64,000 nucleotides of DNA from Variovorax dokdonensis (GTDB taxonomy: Bacteria; Pseudomonadota; Gammaproteobacteria; Burkholderiales; Burkholderiaceae_C). The notes beneath the pieces are model-generated. The model searched no databases and was not told where the DNA came from. It saw only the letters and a list, made by a program, of their open reading frames with translations. A program made the translations under genes and the position numbers. Location: NCBI RefSeq assembly GCF_030316895.1, contig NZ_JASZYV010000007.1, forward strand, positions 26,454-90,453, given 5' to 3'. Positions 18,203-26,869 of this stretch are shown piece by piece. The number at the start of each line of letters is the position of its first letter. Within the stretch, counting starts at the first letter, position 1.

Positions 18203-19783
18203 TCACGTGACCGGGGCCGGGTTGAAAAGTACCAGCGAGTTGTGCAACTTCCATTGCTCGGCCCATGTCTTCTTGCGCCCGCTTGCCACGTCGAGCATCA
18301 GGCGGAACATTTCCCAGCCCACGTCCTCGATGCTGGCCTCGCCGTCCGCGATGCGCCCGGCGTTGATGTCCATCAGGTCGTGCCAGCGGCGCGCCAGGTC
18401 GCTGCGCGTGGCCACCTTGATGACCGGCACTTCGGCCAGGCCATAGGGCGTGCCGCGGCCGGTGGTGAACACATGCAGGTTCATGCCGGCCGCCACCTGC
18501 AAGGTGCCGCAGATGAAGTCCGATGCGGGCGTGGCGGCGTACAGCAGTCCCTTGGCCCTGGCCTTCTCGCCAGGCGGCACCACGCCGGAAATCGGCACCG
18601 AACCGCTCTTGATGATCGAGCCCATCGCCTTCTCGACGATGTTCGAAAGCCCGCCCTTCTTGTTGCCCGGCGTCGTGTTGGCGCTGCGGTCGACCTGGCC
18701 GCGCTGCAGGTAGGCGTCGTACCAGGCCATCTCGCGGATCATGGCCTGCGCCACCTCGGGCGTGGCAGCGCGGGCGGTGAGCTGGTCGATGCCGTCGCGC
18801 ACCTCGGTCACCTCGGAGAACATCACCGTGGCGCCGGCACGCACCAGCAGGTCGGTGCAAAAGCCCACAGCGGGGTTGGCGGTGACGCCGGAGAACGCAT
18901 CGCTGCCGCCGCATTGCACGCCCACCACCAGTTCGCTGGCGGGCACGGTTTCGCGCCGGCGTGAATTCAGGCGCTCCAGATGCTCCTCGGCCTGGCGCAT
19001 CACCGAGTCGATCATCGACATGAAGCCCACGTGCGCTTCGTCCTGCAGGCACACCACGTCCAGCTGGCTGGTGGCGTTCTCACCCACGTCCGCCACGTTG
19101 CGTTCGTCCACGAGGGGAATGCTTCCAGGTGGCAGCAGGCGCTCGGGCTGCAGCTTCTCGCAGCCCAGGCTGACCACCATCACCTCGCCGCCGAAGTTGG
19201 GATTCAGGCTGATATTGCGAAGGGTGCGGATCGGCACGATCGCGTCCGGCGCGTCGATGGCCACGCCACAGCCGTAGGTGTGCGCCAGCGCCACGACGTC
19301 GTCTACGTTGGGGTACTTGGGCAACAGCTCTGACTTGATGCGCTGCACGGCGAAGTCGGTGACGCCGGCCACGCACTGCACAGTCTGCGTGATCGCCAGG
19401 ATGTTGCGCGTGCCCACCGATCCATCGGGATTGCGATAGCCCTCGAAGGTGTAGCCCGACAGGGGCTCCTGCGGCGCTGGGCGAACGGTGGAGATCGGCA
19501 GGCCTTCGAGCGAGCGGGCTTCGGGCATGGCCAGCAGGCGCTCATGCACCCAACTGCCGGCGGGCAGGGCTTTGAGCGCACGGCCGATCACCACGCCATA
19601 GCGGATCACGGGCGCGCCTTCGGCGATGTCGACGAGCGCGACCTTGTGAGCCTGCGGCACCTTCTCGATCAGCTTCAGTCCGCTCGGGAAGGTGGTGCCG
19701 GCCGGCAGGCCGCCGTCGTTGGCGACGATCGCGACGTTGTCGTCGGCATGCATGCGGATGTGAAGGGGGGCGGAGTCGGCCAT
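18203..19783 (-). CDS. garD: Galactarate dehydratase (GarD)
   Basis: This 526-residue protein matches GarD of enterobacteria from end to end: the N-terminal SAF-like domain (DDNVAIVANDGGLPAGTTFP), GYRNPDGSVGTRN, LLPKYPNVDDVVALAHTYGCGVAI, LGCEKLQPERLL, VVGVQCGGSDAFSGVTANPAVG, SANTTPGNKKGGLSNIVEKA, YAATPASDFICGT and the terminal VLFNPAPVT. It dehydrates galactarate to 5-dehydro-4-deoxy-D-glucarate, the substrate of KdgD encoded at 26870. Conserved Cys residues fit the family's metal requirement. Downstream of the lactonase by 40 bases. Confidence 0.95.
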   Translation of the reverse strand: MADSAPLHIRMHADDNVAIVANDGGLPAGTTFPSGLKLIEKVPQAHKVALVDIAEGAPVIRYGVVIGRALKALPAGSWVHERLLAMPEARSLEGLPISTVRPAPQEPLSGYTFEGYRNPDGSVGTRNILAITQTVQCVAGVTDFAVQRIKSELLPKYPNVDDVVALAHTYGCGVAIDAPDAIVPIRTLRNISLNPNFGGEVMVVSLGCEKLQPERLLPPGSIPLVDERNVADVGENATSQLDVVCLQDEAHVGFMSMIDSVMRQAEEHLERLNSRRRETVPASELVVGVQCGGSDAFSGVTANPAVGFCTDLLVRAGATVMFSEVTEVRDGIDQLTARAATPEVAQAMIREMAWYDAYLQRGQVDRSANTTPGNKKGGLSNIVEKAMGSIIKSGSVPISGVVPPGEKARAKGLLYAATPASDFICGTLQVAAGMNLHVFTTGRGTPYGLAEVPVIKVATRSDLARRWHDLMDINAGRIADGEASIEDVGWEMFRLMLDVASGRKKTWAEQWKLHNSLVLFNPAPVT

Positions 19784-19823
19784 GGCAGATGGGCGGAAAG
19801 ATGGCGATGCGCGGGCTGCAGCG

Positions 19824-20837
19824 TCAGTTGGAAAGAGGAAGGATCTCGACCCAGTTTGGATCCTGGCCCGCCGGCGCGCAAGCGCAGGGCGCTAGAAAGC
19901 CAGTCTCGCCGTCGATGAGGTACACGCTGACGCGGTTCGAAAGCTGGCCGGCGGCGATCAGGAAGCGGCCGCCCGGGTCGATGGCAAAGCCGCGGGGCTG
20001 CGTTTCGGTATCGACATGCGCGGTACGCCGGAGGGTCCCGTCGGCGCCATCGACCGAGAAGATGGCCAGCGTGCTCGAATGCCGCTCGCTGGTGTAGAGG
20101 AAGCGTCCGCTCGGATGCAGGTGGATGTCCGAGGCCCATGGCTGGCCGGCGAAGCCCGGAGGCAGGCTGGACAGCGTCTGGCGTGCCGTCATCGTGCCCG
20201 TGTGGGCGTCGACGTCCAACACCGTGACCGAGCCGTCGAGCTCGCCCAGCAGATAGGCCTTCTGGCCGGCAGCATCGAACACGAAGTGCCGCGCGCCGGC
20301 CCCGGCCTGCGCTTCGAATGCGAAAGGCTCGGCGTTCGTCAGCGCGCCGGTCTCTGCGTCGAAGTGCCAGTGCATGACCACGTTGCCGCCAAGGCTGGTG
20401 GCATAGACGTGCCGGTTGTCGAGGCTGGCCTGGATGCAGTGCGCATGGGGGCCCGTCTCGATCACCTGCTGCGCCGGCTTGGGCAACCCATCGGCTGCGA
20501 TGGGGCTGATCGCCACTAGGTTGCCGCCGTAGGAAGCGCTGAACAGCCAGCGGCCGCTGCGGTCGGTGGCGAGGTACGCCATGCTGTGCGGCAATGCGGC
20601 CTCGCCCAGCACGCTCAGGTGACCGCTTGCCGCATCGATGGCCAGTGTGACGACGGCCAACGGCTCGGAGCGGCGTGCCACGTACAGCAGGCGACGGTCC
20701 GGGCTGAGGGCCATCGGCATGAGCATGCCGCCGAGCGTCACTTCCTGGACCGGGTCGAGCCGGCCGCCATGCTCGTCCAGCGTGAAGACCGAAATGCTCC
20801 CGCTCTGGGCGTTGGAGACGTAGACCGCGTTCGTCAT
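19824..20837 (-). CDS. Lactonase family (beta-propeller) protein
   Basis: This 337-residue seven-bladed propeller belongs to the 6-phosphogluconolactonase-like lactonase family, with repeated blades such as ALSPDRRLLYVARRS, IHLHPSGRFLYTSERH and FAIDPGGRFLIAAGQ. It has no signal peptide. Placed between the uronate dehydrogenase/TRAP genes and garD, it probably opens the galactaro- or glucaro-lactone formed by Udh to the free aldarate (inference from context). It follows dctM by 19 bases. Confidence 0.87.
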   Translation of the reverse strand: MTNAVYVSNAQSGSISVFTLDEHGGRLDPVQEVTLGGMLMPMALSPDRRLLYVARRSEPLAVVTLAIDAASGHLSVLGEAALPHSMAYLATDRSGRWLFSASYGGNLVAISPIAADGLPKPAQQVIETGPHAHCIQASLDNRHVYATSLGGNVVMHWHFDAETGALTNAEPFAFEAQAGAGARHFVFDAAGQKAYLLGELDGSVTVLDVDAHTGTMTARQTLSSLPPGFAGQPWASDIHLHPSGRFLYTSERHSSTLAIFSVDGADGTLRRTAHVDTETQPRGFAIDPGGRFLIAAGQLSNRVSVYLIDGETGFLAPCACAPAGQDPNWVEILPLSN

Positions 20838-20856
20838 GTCGTGCAGTGTCTTGCGA

Positions 20857-22140
20857 TCACAGGCCCAGCATGCGCGGCAACCACAGCGACAGTGCGGGCA
20901 CGTAGGTCACCATCATCAGCACGAGGAACAGTGCAACGAAGAACGGTGCGCAGGCGCGGGTGACAACGCCGATCGGCAGCTTGGCCACCGCACTGCCGAC
21001 GAACAGCACGGTTCCCACCGGTGGCGTGATCAGGCCGATGCCCAGGTTGACCATCATGATCATTCCGAAGTGCACCGGGTCGATGCCCAGCATCTTCACC
21101 ACCGGCAGCAGGATCGGCGTCAGGATCAGGATCAGCGGAGACATGTCCATCAGCGTGCCGAGAATGATCAGCAGCACGTTGATCATCGCCAGGATCACGT
21201 ACTTGTTGTCGGACACGCCGGTCAGGAAGGTGGTGACCTTCAGCGGAATCTGCATCAGCGTCATCAGGTAGCCGAAGCAGGCCGCGAAGCCGATCAAGAT
21301 CATCACGATGGTCACCGTCTTGACCGTGCGGTGAACCAGCTTGGGCAGATCGCGCCACTTGTAGTCGCGGTAGATGAACATCGTCACGAAGAAGGCCCAC
21401 ACCACCGCGATCGACGCCGACTCGTTGGCCGTGAAGACGCCCGACAGGATGCCGCCCAGGATGATGACCATCGTCATCAGGCCCCACATGGCATCCAGGC
21501 AGATCTTGAGCGCCTGCTTGAGCGGGATGACCTCGCCCTTGGGGTAGTTCTCGCGCTTGGCGATGATCAGGCACAGCACGGCCAGTGTCAGCCCCATCAG
21601 CAGGCCGGGCAGCACGCCGGCAATGAACAGGCTGGCGATCGACACCGTGCCGCCGGCTGCCAGCGAATAGAGCACCGCGTTGTGGCTCGGCGGAATCAGG
21701 ATCGCCTGCACCGAACCGCTGACGGTCACGGCGGTGGCGAACGACCGTGGATAGCCCTTTCGCTCCATCTCGGGGATGAGCACCGAGCCGATGGAGGCGG
21801 TGTCGGCCACCGAAGAGCCCGAAATGGCGCCGAAGAAGGTCGAGGCCAGGATGTTCACCAGCGACAGACCGCCTCGGATAAAGCCCACCAGCACCCCGGC
21901 AAATGCGACCAGGCGTCGCGACATGCCGCCTTCGGCCATGATGGCGCCGGCCAGCACGAAGAATGGGATGGCCAGCAGCGAGAACTTGTTGACCCCGGAG
22001 GCCAGCTGGATCATCACGGCGTCGAGCGGAATGTCGATCCAGAAAGCCCCGATCAGCGATGCGAGGCCCAGCGAATAGGCGATGGGCATGCCCACCGCCA
22101 TCAGCAGCACGAAGCTGCCCAGAAGAACCAGTGCGTCCAT
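20857..22140 (-). CDS. dctM: TRAP transporter large permease DctM
   Basis: This 427-residue membrane protein of the DctM family has about 12 helices. It starts MDALVLLGSFVLLMAVGMPIAYSLG and contains the family-typical GGMSRRLVAFAGVLVGFIRGGLSLVNI and SSVADTASIGSVLIPEME segments (quoted in parts). It drives sodium-coupled uptake together with DctQ and DctP. The frame is open upstream, but ATG at 22140 overlaps the dctQ stop by one base (TGATG), the usual coupled start. Context points to a hexuronate or aldarate substrate. Confidence 0.94.
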   Translation of the reverse strand: MDALVLLGSFVLLMAVGMPIAYSLGLASLIGAFWIDIPLDAVMIQLASGVNKFSLLAIPFFVLAGAIMAEGGMSRRLVAFAGVLVGFIRGGLSLVNILASTFFGAISGSSVADTASIGSVLIPEMERKGYPRSFATAVTVSGSVQAILIPPSHNAVLYSLAAGGTVSIASLFIAGVLPGLLMGLTLAVLCLIIAKRENYPKGEVIPLKQALKICLDAMWGLMTMVIILGGILSGVFTANESASIAVVWAFFVTMFIYRDYKWRDLPKLVHRTVKTVTIVMILIGFAACFGYLMTLMQIPLKVTTFLTGVSDNKYVILAMINVLLIILGTLMDMSPLILILTPILLPVVKMLGIDPVHFGMIMMVNLGIGLITPPVGTVLFVGSAVAKLPIGVVTRACAPFFVALFLVLMMVTYVPALSLWLPRMLGL

Positions 22141-22673
22141 CAGCGGGCTCCCTCGGCTTGTTCGTTGGATGCTTCTTCGTAGCGGACCACGTCGCGATTC
22201 GCCTGGCTGCCGTAGACCATGCGCTCGATCACGAAAAGCAGCGTTGCCAGCGAGCCCAGCGGAATGGGCGCGTAGGTGAGGCCCACGGGCAGCCAGTCGA
22301 GCTCGCTGATCGACTGGTTCCAGGTTTCCATGCAAAGGCGCGTGCCGTACCAGCACACGAACAGGCACACCAGAACCATGAGCGCATCGACCAGCACGCG
22401 GCAGGCGCCTTGCAGTGCGGCGGGCAGGGGATCGGTCAGCATGGTGACAGCGATGTGCGCGCCGGCACGAAAGCCGGCAGCCGCGCCGATGAAGGTGAAC
22501 ACCATCATGAACAGGATGGCGATGGGCTCGGGCCAGGCGGAGCCGGTGCCGAGCACGTAGCGGGTGAACACGCCGTACGGAATGATCACCGACATCAGGA
22601 AGATGGCGAGGCCGGCGAACCACACGCAAGCGAGGTAGATCCGGTCGCACAGACGAACGAAGAGGGGGTCCAT
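22140..22673 (-). CDS. dctQ: TRAP transporter small permease DctQ
   Basis: This 177-residue protein has four membrane helices and the DctQ signature region (VFTRYVLGTGSAWPEPIAI, AGFRAGAHIAV). It forms the small integral subunit of the TRAP transporter. ATG at 22673 is preceded by AAGG; the longer open frame to 22766 adds charged residues and runs into the terminator-like hairpins, so it is rejected. Confidence 0.93.
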   Translation of the reverse strand: MDPLFVRLCDRIYLACVWFAGLAIFLMSVIIPYGVFTRYVLGTGSAWPEPIAILFMMVFTFIGAAAGFRAGAHIAVTMLTDPLPAALQGACRVLVDALMVLVCLFVCWYGTRLCMETWNQSISELDWLPVGLTYAPIPLGSLATLLFVIERMVYGSQANRDVVRYEEASNEQAEGAR

Positions 22674-22736
22674 GGGTGCCTTGGAGAGGGGCTGGGGCCG
22701 CCGGCGTCGCTCCCTGACGCCTGTCGGCTGAACTTG

Positions 22737-22772
22737 AAAAGGCCCCGAAGGGCCCCGAAGGCGCAACGCCTT
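22737..22772 (-). terminator. Double hairpin between dctP and dctQ (attenuator)
   Basis: On the minus strand AAGGCG-TTG-CGCCTT is followed by a GC-rich hairpin of GGCCC/GGGCC type with a TTC loop and then TTTTC. Lying between the binding protein and permease genes, it probably ends part of the transcription so that the receptor is made in excess over the membrane subunits. Confidence 0.6.
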
Positions 22773-22783
22773 TCTGTAGCGCG

Positions 22784-23785
22784 TCAGTTCGACTTGGTGG
22801 CTTCGATGCGCTTCATCAGGTCGGCGAACTGGGCGCCGTACTTGGCGCGCACCGGGGCGGTGTCGTCATAGAAGGCCTTGTTGTCGATCTTGATGAATTC
22901 CACGCCTTCGGCCTTGAGCTTGGCCGTGTAGTCGGCCACGCTCTTGTCCCACAGCGCGCGCTGCTCGAACTGTGCTTCACGCGCCAGCTTCTTGACCAGT
23001 GCCTGGTCTTCCGGCGAAAGCTTGTTCCACGTGACCTTCGACATCACGAAGATCTCGGGGATGATCAGGTGGTTGGTCTGCGTGTAGTACTTGGCGCCGG
23101 CCTGGTAGTGGTGGGCGGTGTACAGCGTGGGTGGGTTGTTTTCCGCGCCGTCCACCACGCCCGTCTGAATGGCGGTGAACACTTCGCCGTAGCCCATCGA
23201 GATGCCGTTGCCGCCCATGGCGTTCATCGTGTCGACGAACAGCGGGTTGCCCATCATGCGGATCTTCATGCCCTTCAGGTCTTCGGGCTTGCGCACCGGC
23301 TTCTTGGTGTAGAGGCTGCGCGAGCCGCCATCCATCCAGCCCAGCGCCACCAGCTTGGCCGGCGAGGCGGAAATCTTGTCGAGCATTTCCTGGCCGATCG
23401 GGCCGTCGATCACGGCGCGCATGTGTGCCTCGTCACGGAAGACGAAAGGCATGTTGAACACGTTCACTTCCGGCACCACCGGGCCGACGGGGCCCAGCGA
23501 GGTGCGCAGGATGTCGATCGCGCCGACCTGGGTCTGCTCGATCATTTCCTTCTCGCCGCCCAGGACCGATCCCGGGAACATCTTCAGGCTGATGCGTCCG
23601 TTGGTCGCCTTGGACAGTTTCTCGCCCATGTGCTCGATGGCCACGACGTTCGGGTAGCCGGCCGGGTGCACGTCGGCCGCCTTGAGCACCATCTTGTCGG
23701 CGGCGCTGGCGGACATGCTCAAGCCGATGCCGCCAAGTGCGGTGGCAGCGCATGCGAGCGCGATGAGGTTTCTGCGAAGGGTCAT
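22784..23785 (-). CDS. dctP: TRAP transporter substrate-binding protein DctP
   Basis: This 333-residue periplasmic receptor has a signal peptide ending GLSMSASAADK. The DctP/TeaA features are present: VNVFNMPFVFRDEAHMRAVIDGPIG, the DLKGMKIRMMGNPLF stretch with the carboxylate-binding Arg, and GYGEVFTAIQTGVVDGAENN (each in part). It delivers an organic acid to DctQM; gene context suggests galacturonate or glucuronate. ATG at 23785 has AGGAGA upstream. It is the second gene after udh. Confidence 0.94.
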   Translation of the reverse strand: MTLRRNLIALACAATALGGIGLSMSASAADKMVLKAADVHPAGYPNVVAIEHMGEKLSKATNGRISLKMFPGSVLGGEKEMIEQTQVGAIDILRTSLGPVGPVVPEVNVFNMPFVFRDEAHMRAVIDGPIGQEMLDKISASPAKLVALGWMDGGSRSLYTKKPVRKPEDLKGMKIRMMGNPLFVDTMNAMGGNGISMGYGEVFTAIQTGVVDGAENNPPTLYTAHHYQAGAKYYTQTNHLIIPEIFVMSKVTWNKLSPEDQALVKKLAREAQFEQRALWDKSVADYTAKLKAEGVEFIKIDNKAFYDDTAPVRAKYGAQFADLMKRIEATKSN

Positions 23786-23856
23786 CTTAGGTCTCCTGGG
23801 TTGCTGTGGTGTTGAATCGGTTTTGGATGGCAGCGGGCGACAGGATGGCGCCGCAG

Positions 23857-24681
23857 TCATTCGAACGGGCCCTGGGCCGTGAAGGCGCCGCCCTGGTAGA
23901 TGGCGTTGGGATCGGTGGGCGCGACGGGAGGCTGCGCCTCGACCTTGTCGCGGAACACTTCGGAACTGTCCTGCGGCACGAAGCCCAGAACCGCCGCGCC
24001 GGCGTTGTCCCACCACACGTCGCGGTTGGCGGAAGCGCCGTACACCACGGTGTGCTTGACGCCGGGCGTGAAGAGCGACTTCTCGATCAGCGTCGTGAGG
24101 TCGCGGTAGCTGAGCCAGGTGCTCATCATCCGGCGGTTGGCCGGCTCGGGGAACGAAGAGCCGATGCGGATCGACACGGTCTCGATGCCATAGCGGTCGA
24201 AGTAGAACTGCGCCATGTCCTCGCCGAAGGACTTGGAAAGGCCGTAGTAGCCGTCCGGTCGGCGGGCCACCGTGTTGTCCAGCTTCTCGTCCTGCTTGTA
24301 GAAGCCGATGACGTGGTTGGAACTGGCGAACACCACGCGGCCCACGCCATGGCGGCGGGCTGCTTCGTAGATGTGAAAGATGCCCTTGATGTTGCCTTCG
24401 AGGATTTCCTCGAAGGGGCGCTCCACCGAGACGCCGCCCAGGTGGACGATGGCGTCGCAGCCGGCCACCAGCGCGTCGACGGCACCCTTGTCGGCAAGGT
24501 TGCACACCACGACTTCTTCACTGGCGTCGCGCGCAGGCGCCATGTCGGCGATGTCGGAAAGGCGGACGACCTTTGCAAATGGCTTCAGCCGGTCGCGCAG
24601 GACCTTGCCCAGGCCGCCGGCGGCACCGGTGAGCAGCAGGCGTTCGACGGGGGCGGAAAGAGTTGGCGCTGTTTGTGACAT
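23857..24681 (-). CDS. udh: Uronate dehydrogenase (NAD-dependent)
   Basis: This 274-residue extended-SDR enzyme matches uronate dehydrogenase: cofactor loop LLTGAAGGLGKVLR, DAIVHLGGVSVERPFEEILEGNI, FASSNHVIGFY, the catalytic YGLSK and SIRIGSSFPEP. It oxidises D-galacturonate or D-glucuronate to the aldaric acid lactone, the first step of the oxidative route. ATG at 24681; no strong ribosome binding site. First gene of the minus-strand operon, divergent from the FadR-type regulator with a 59-bp gap holding a perfect palindrome. Confidence 0.94.
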   Translation of the reverse strand: MSQTAPTLSAPVERLLLTGAAGGLGKVLRDRLKPFAKVVRLSDIADMAPARDASEEVVVCNLADKGAVDALVAGCDAIVHLGGVSVERPFEEILEGNIKGIFHIYEAARRHGVGRVVFASSNHVIGFYKQDEKLDNTVARRPDGYYGLSKSFGEDMAQFYFDRYGIETVSIRIGSSFPEPANRRMMSTWLSYRDLTTLIEKSLFTPGVKHTVVYGASANRDVWWDNAGAAVLGFVPQDSSEVFRDKVEAQPPVAPTDPNAIYQGGAFTAQGPFE

Positions 24682-24703
24682 TCGTAGCGGGAGGGAAGTT
24701 ATC

Positions 24704-24734
24704 GGTTGTCGTACAACCTGAGCGGGATTATGAT
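24704..24734. promoter_or_regulatory. Operator palindrome and regulator promoter between udh and fadR-type gene
   Basis: GGTTGT-CGT-ACAACC at 24704-24718 is a perfect 15-bp palindrome of the TTGTNNNACAA type bound by several FadR-family regulators. TTGTCG (24706-24711) inside it and TATGAT (24729-24734), 17 bases apart, form a promoter for the regulator. For udh, a possible TAACTT -10 box (24702-24697, minus) puts the palindrome in its spacer region. One bound dimer could therefore control both directions. Confidence 0.7.
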
Positions 24735-24740
24735 GTGGAG

Positions 24741-25583
24741 ATGCCTCCAGCCGATTCGGGTAATCCCGCAGTCATCGATCCTCCGCCTGCTGCCGTCTCA
24801 GGTGTGGACGGGGCGTCGAAGGTGCGCGCCGCCTTTGTCGGTCGGCCCAGGCAGCGTGCGCGGGGACTGGCCAACGGGCTGGTCGAGGATCTGGGCGAAA
24901 AGATCCGAAGCAAGGTGCTGCAACCGGGGGACAAGCTGCCGACCGAGTCGGCCATCATGCAGGCCTTCGGCGTGAGCCGCACGGTGGTGCGCGAGGCGCT
25001 GTCGAAACTGCAGGCGGCGGGCCTGGTCGAAACCCATCACGGCGTGGGTACGTTCGTGCTGGAGCCGCGGGTGGCCGGCATGTTCCGGCTCGATCCCTCC
25101 GACATTGCCACCAGCGTGGACGTGCTGGCGGTACTGGAACTGCGGATCAGCCTGGAGACCGAATCGGCCGGGCTGGCCGCGTCGCGAAGGACGGAAGAGC
25201 ATCTGGCGGCCATGCGCGCCGCGCTCGACGATTTCGAGCGCAATGTCAGCGTCGCCGGCGACACGGTGTCGCCGGACTTTCGCTTCCACCTGCAGATCGC
25301 CCAGGCCACCGGCAATCCCTACTTCGCGGACATCATGAGCCACCTGGGGACGACGCTGATTCCCCGCACGCGTGTCAATGCCATTCGCAACATCGATCGC
25401 CGGGGCGAGTACCTCAGCCGCGTCAATCGCGAGCATGAAGAAATCTATGCGGCCATCGCCCGAGGCGATCCGGAATCGGCCCGCGCCGCCATGCGCATCC
25501 ACCTGACCAACAGCCGCGAACGCCTGCGCCTTGCGCGAGAGGCTGCCCAGCGCGAGGCGACCGAGGGCGGCACGCCAGCCTGA
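24741..25583 (+). CDS. FadR/GntR family transcriptional regulator of the hexuronate cluster
   Basis: This 280-residue protein has a GntR winged helix (GLVEDLGEKIRSKVLQPGDKLPTESAIMQAFGVSRTVVREALSKLQAAGLVETHHGVGTFV, in parts, about residues 45-105) and an FCD ligand-binding domain with Asp/His metal residues in DFRFHLQIAQATGN and HEEIYAAIARGD. It most likely represses the divergent udh operon and responds to a pathway acid (inference). ATG at 24741 is the first in-frame ATG; the frame is open to a TTG at 24663, but that runs through the operator and into udh. Confidence 0.9.
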   Translation: MPPADSGNPAVIDPPPAAVSGVDGASKVRAAFVGRPRQRARGLANGLVEDLGEKIRSKVLQPGDKLPTESAIMQAFGVSRTVVREALSKLQAAGLVETHHGVGTFVLEPRVAGMFRLDPSDIATSVDVLAVLELRISLETESAGLAASRRTEEHLAAMRAALDDFERNVSVAGDTVSPDFRFHLQIAQATGNPYFADIMSHLGTTLIPRTRVNAIRNIDRRGEYLSRVNREHEEIYAAIARGDPESARAAMRIHLTNSRERLRLAREAAQREATEGGTPA

Positions 25584-25669
25584 GGCATCGCGGGCGAGGC
25601 CGCGCCGCGGGCAGCGTCTTCAGCCCGCCTTTCACGAATCTTTTGATCAATTCGATGGATTTCTGTTGT

Positions 25670-25699
25670 TCTATGTTGTACGATGACTGATGACATAGA
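25670..25699. promoter_or_regulatory. Inverted repeat before the second Bug gene
   Basis: TCTATGT (25670-25676) and ACATAGA (25693-25699) are perfect inverted arms 16 bases apart in the AT-rich 178-bp gap before the Bug-kdgD genes. The spacer contains GTTGTAC-like sequence resembling one half of the udh operator. This suggests a regulatory site for the rightward operon; no well-spaced promoter hexamers were certain. Confidence 0.4.
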
Positions 25700-25761
25700 T
25701 CGAAAAAGCGGGACACAGAGCCGCTGACGATCTTTCTTCCACTCTCACTCGGAGACAGACA

Positions 25762-26736
25762 ATGGCCTTGAATCGGCGTGTGTTCGTTGCCGGCGCCCTC
25801 GGCGCGGCGGCCCTGGCAGGCGGAATGGCGCATGCCGCGCAGGATTGGCCCACCAGGCCGATCAAGCTCATCGTTCCCTATCCGCCGGGCGGGTCGTCGG
25901 ACATCATCGCCCGATCCATCAGCGTGCCGCTCTCGGCTGCGCTCGGCCAGTCGGTCATCGTCGAGAACAAGCCGGGGGCCAATGGCAACCTGGGCGCGGA
26001 CTTCGTGGCCAAGGCGCCGGCCGATGGCTACACGCTGCTGCTGTGCGATGTAGGCGCGCTGGCGATCAGCCCGTCCGTCTACACCAAGCTCAGCTTCGAC
26101 CCGAGCAAGGACCTGCGCGGCGTGACCATGCTGGCTTATTCGCCGCACCTGCTGGTCGTGCATCCGTCGGTCAAGGCCAACAACCTCAAGGAACTGGTCG
26201 CACTGTCCAAGACCAGCGACCTGAACTTCGCTGTGACCGCTACCGGCAGCGCGCCACACCTGGCAGGTGTGGCGCTGCAGCGCGCGGTCGACGCCAAGTG
26301 GACCTACGTGCCGTACAAGGGTGGGGTCCAGGCCATCCAGGACACGGTGTCCGGCCAGACCCAGGTGCTGATGAACGGCATGCTGGCCACGCTGCCGCAC
26401 GTGCAATCCGGCAAGCTCAAGGTGCTGGGCGTTTCCAAGGCAACCCGCATGCCGCTGATCGGCGAAGTGCCCACCATCGCGGAGCAGGGCGCGCCTGGAT
26501 TCGAGTCCGGCACATGGCAAGGCGTGAAAGCGCCGCGCGGCACGCCTGACGCGATCGTGCAGCGCTTGAACAAGGCGCTGATCGAAGCCATCCGCACGCC
26601 CGACATCCGCTCCCGACTCGCCGGCCAGGGCGCCGAGGTCGTGACGATGACGCCGGCCGAGGAAGAGCAGTTCTTCAACAAGGAGCGTGCGCGCTGGGCC
26701 CAGGTCGTGCGCGCCGCCGACATCCGACTCGACTGA
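25762..26736 (+). CDS. Bug/TctC family solute-binding protein
   Basis: This 324-residue periplasmic receptor has a signal peptide (RRVFVAGALGAAALAGGMAHA). Bug features are present: LIVPYPPGGSSDIIARSI, VENKPGANGNLGADFVAKA, WTYVPYKGGVQAIQDTVSGQ. CGGAGA precedes the ATG. It leads the rightward gene set with kdgD, between the FadR-type regulator and the dehydratase. As no tctAB genes are present, it is an orphan; a sugar-acid ligand is inferred from neighbours. Confidence 0.9.
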   Translation: MALNRRVFVAGALGAAALAGGMAHAAQDWPTRPIKLIVPYPPGGSSDIIARSISVPLSAALGQSVIVENKPGANGNLGADFVAKAPADGYTLLLCDVGALAISPSVYTKLSFDPSKDLRGVTMLAYSPHLLVVHPSVKANNLKELVALSKTSDLNFAVTATGSAPHLAGVALQRAVDAKWTYVPYKGGVQAIQDTVSGQTQVLMNGMLATLPHVQSGKLKVLGVSKATRMPLIGEVPTIAEQGAPGFESGTWQGVKAPRGTPDAIVQRLNKALIEAIRTPDIRSRLAGQGAEVVTMTPAEEEQFFNKERARWAQVVRAADIRLD

Positions 26737-26798
26737 CGGGCGCGGGCGCTGCAAGCCGGCGCTCCGACTTTCGCCATGTCGGCGCGGGTCGATCCGAT

Positions 26799-26814
26799 TT
26801 GATAGCGCTATCAA
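26799..26814. promoter_or_regulatory. Perfect 16-bp palindrome before kdgD
   Basis: TTGATAGCGCTATCAA is perfectly symmetrical with a central CG and fits the TGWNANCGNTNWCA pattern of LacI-family operators. It lies 56 bases before the kdgD ATG. A similar TTTGATAGC-type motif is, from memory, a frequent intergenic repeat in Comamonadaceae, so it may instead be a family repeat. Confidence 0.5.
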
Positions 26815-26869
26815 GCCCGCAGTCACCACGTTTTTCCCCTGACCCCTTTTTCCGGAACATCGCAGAAAA

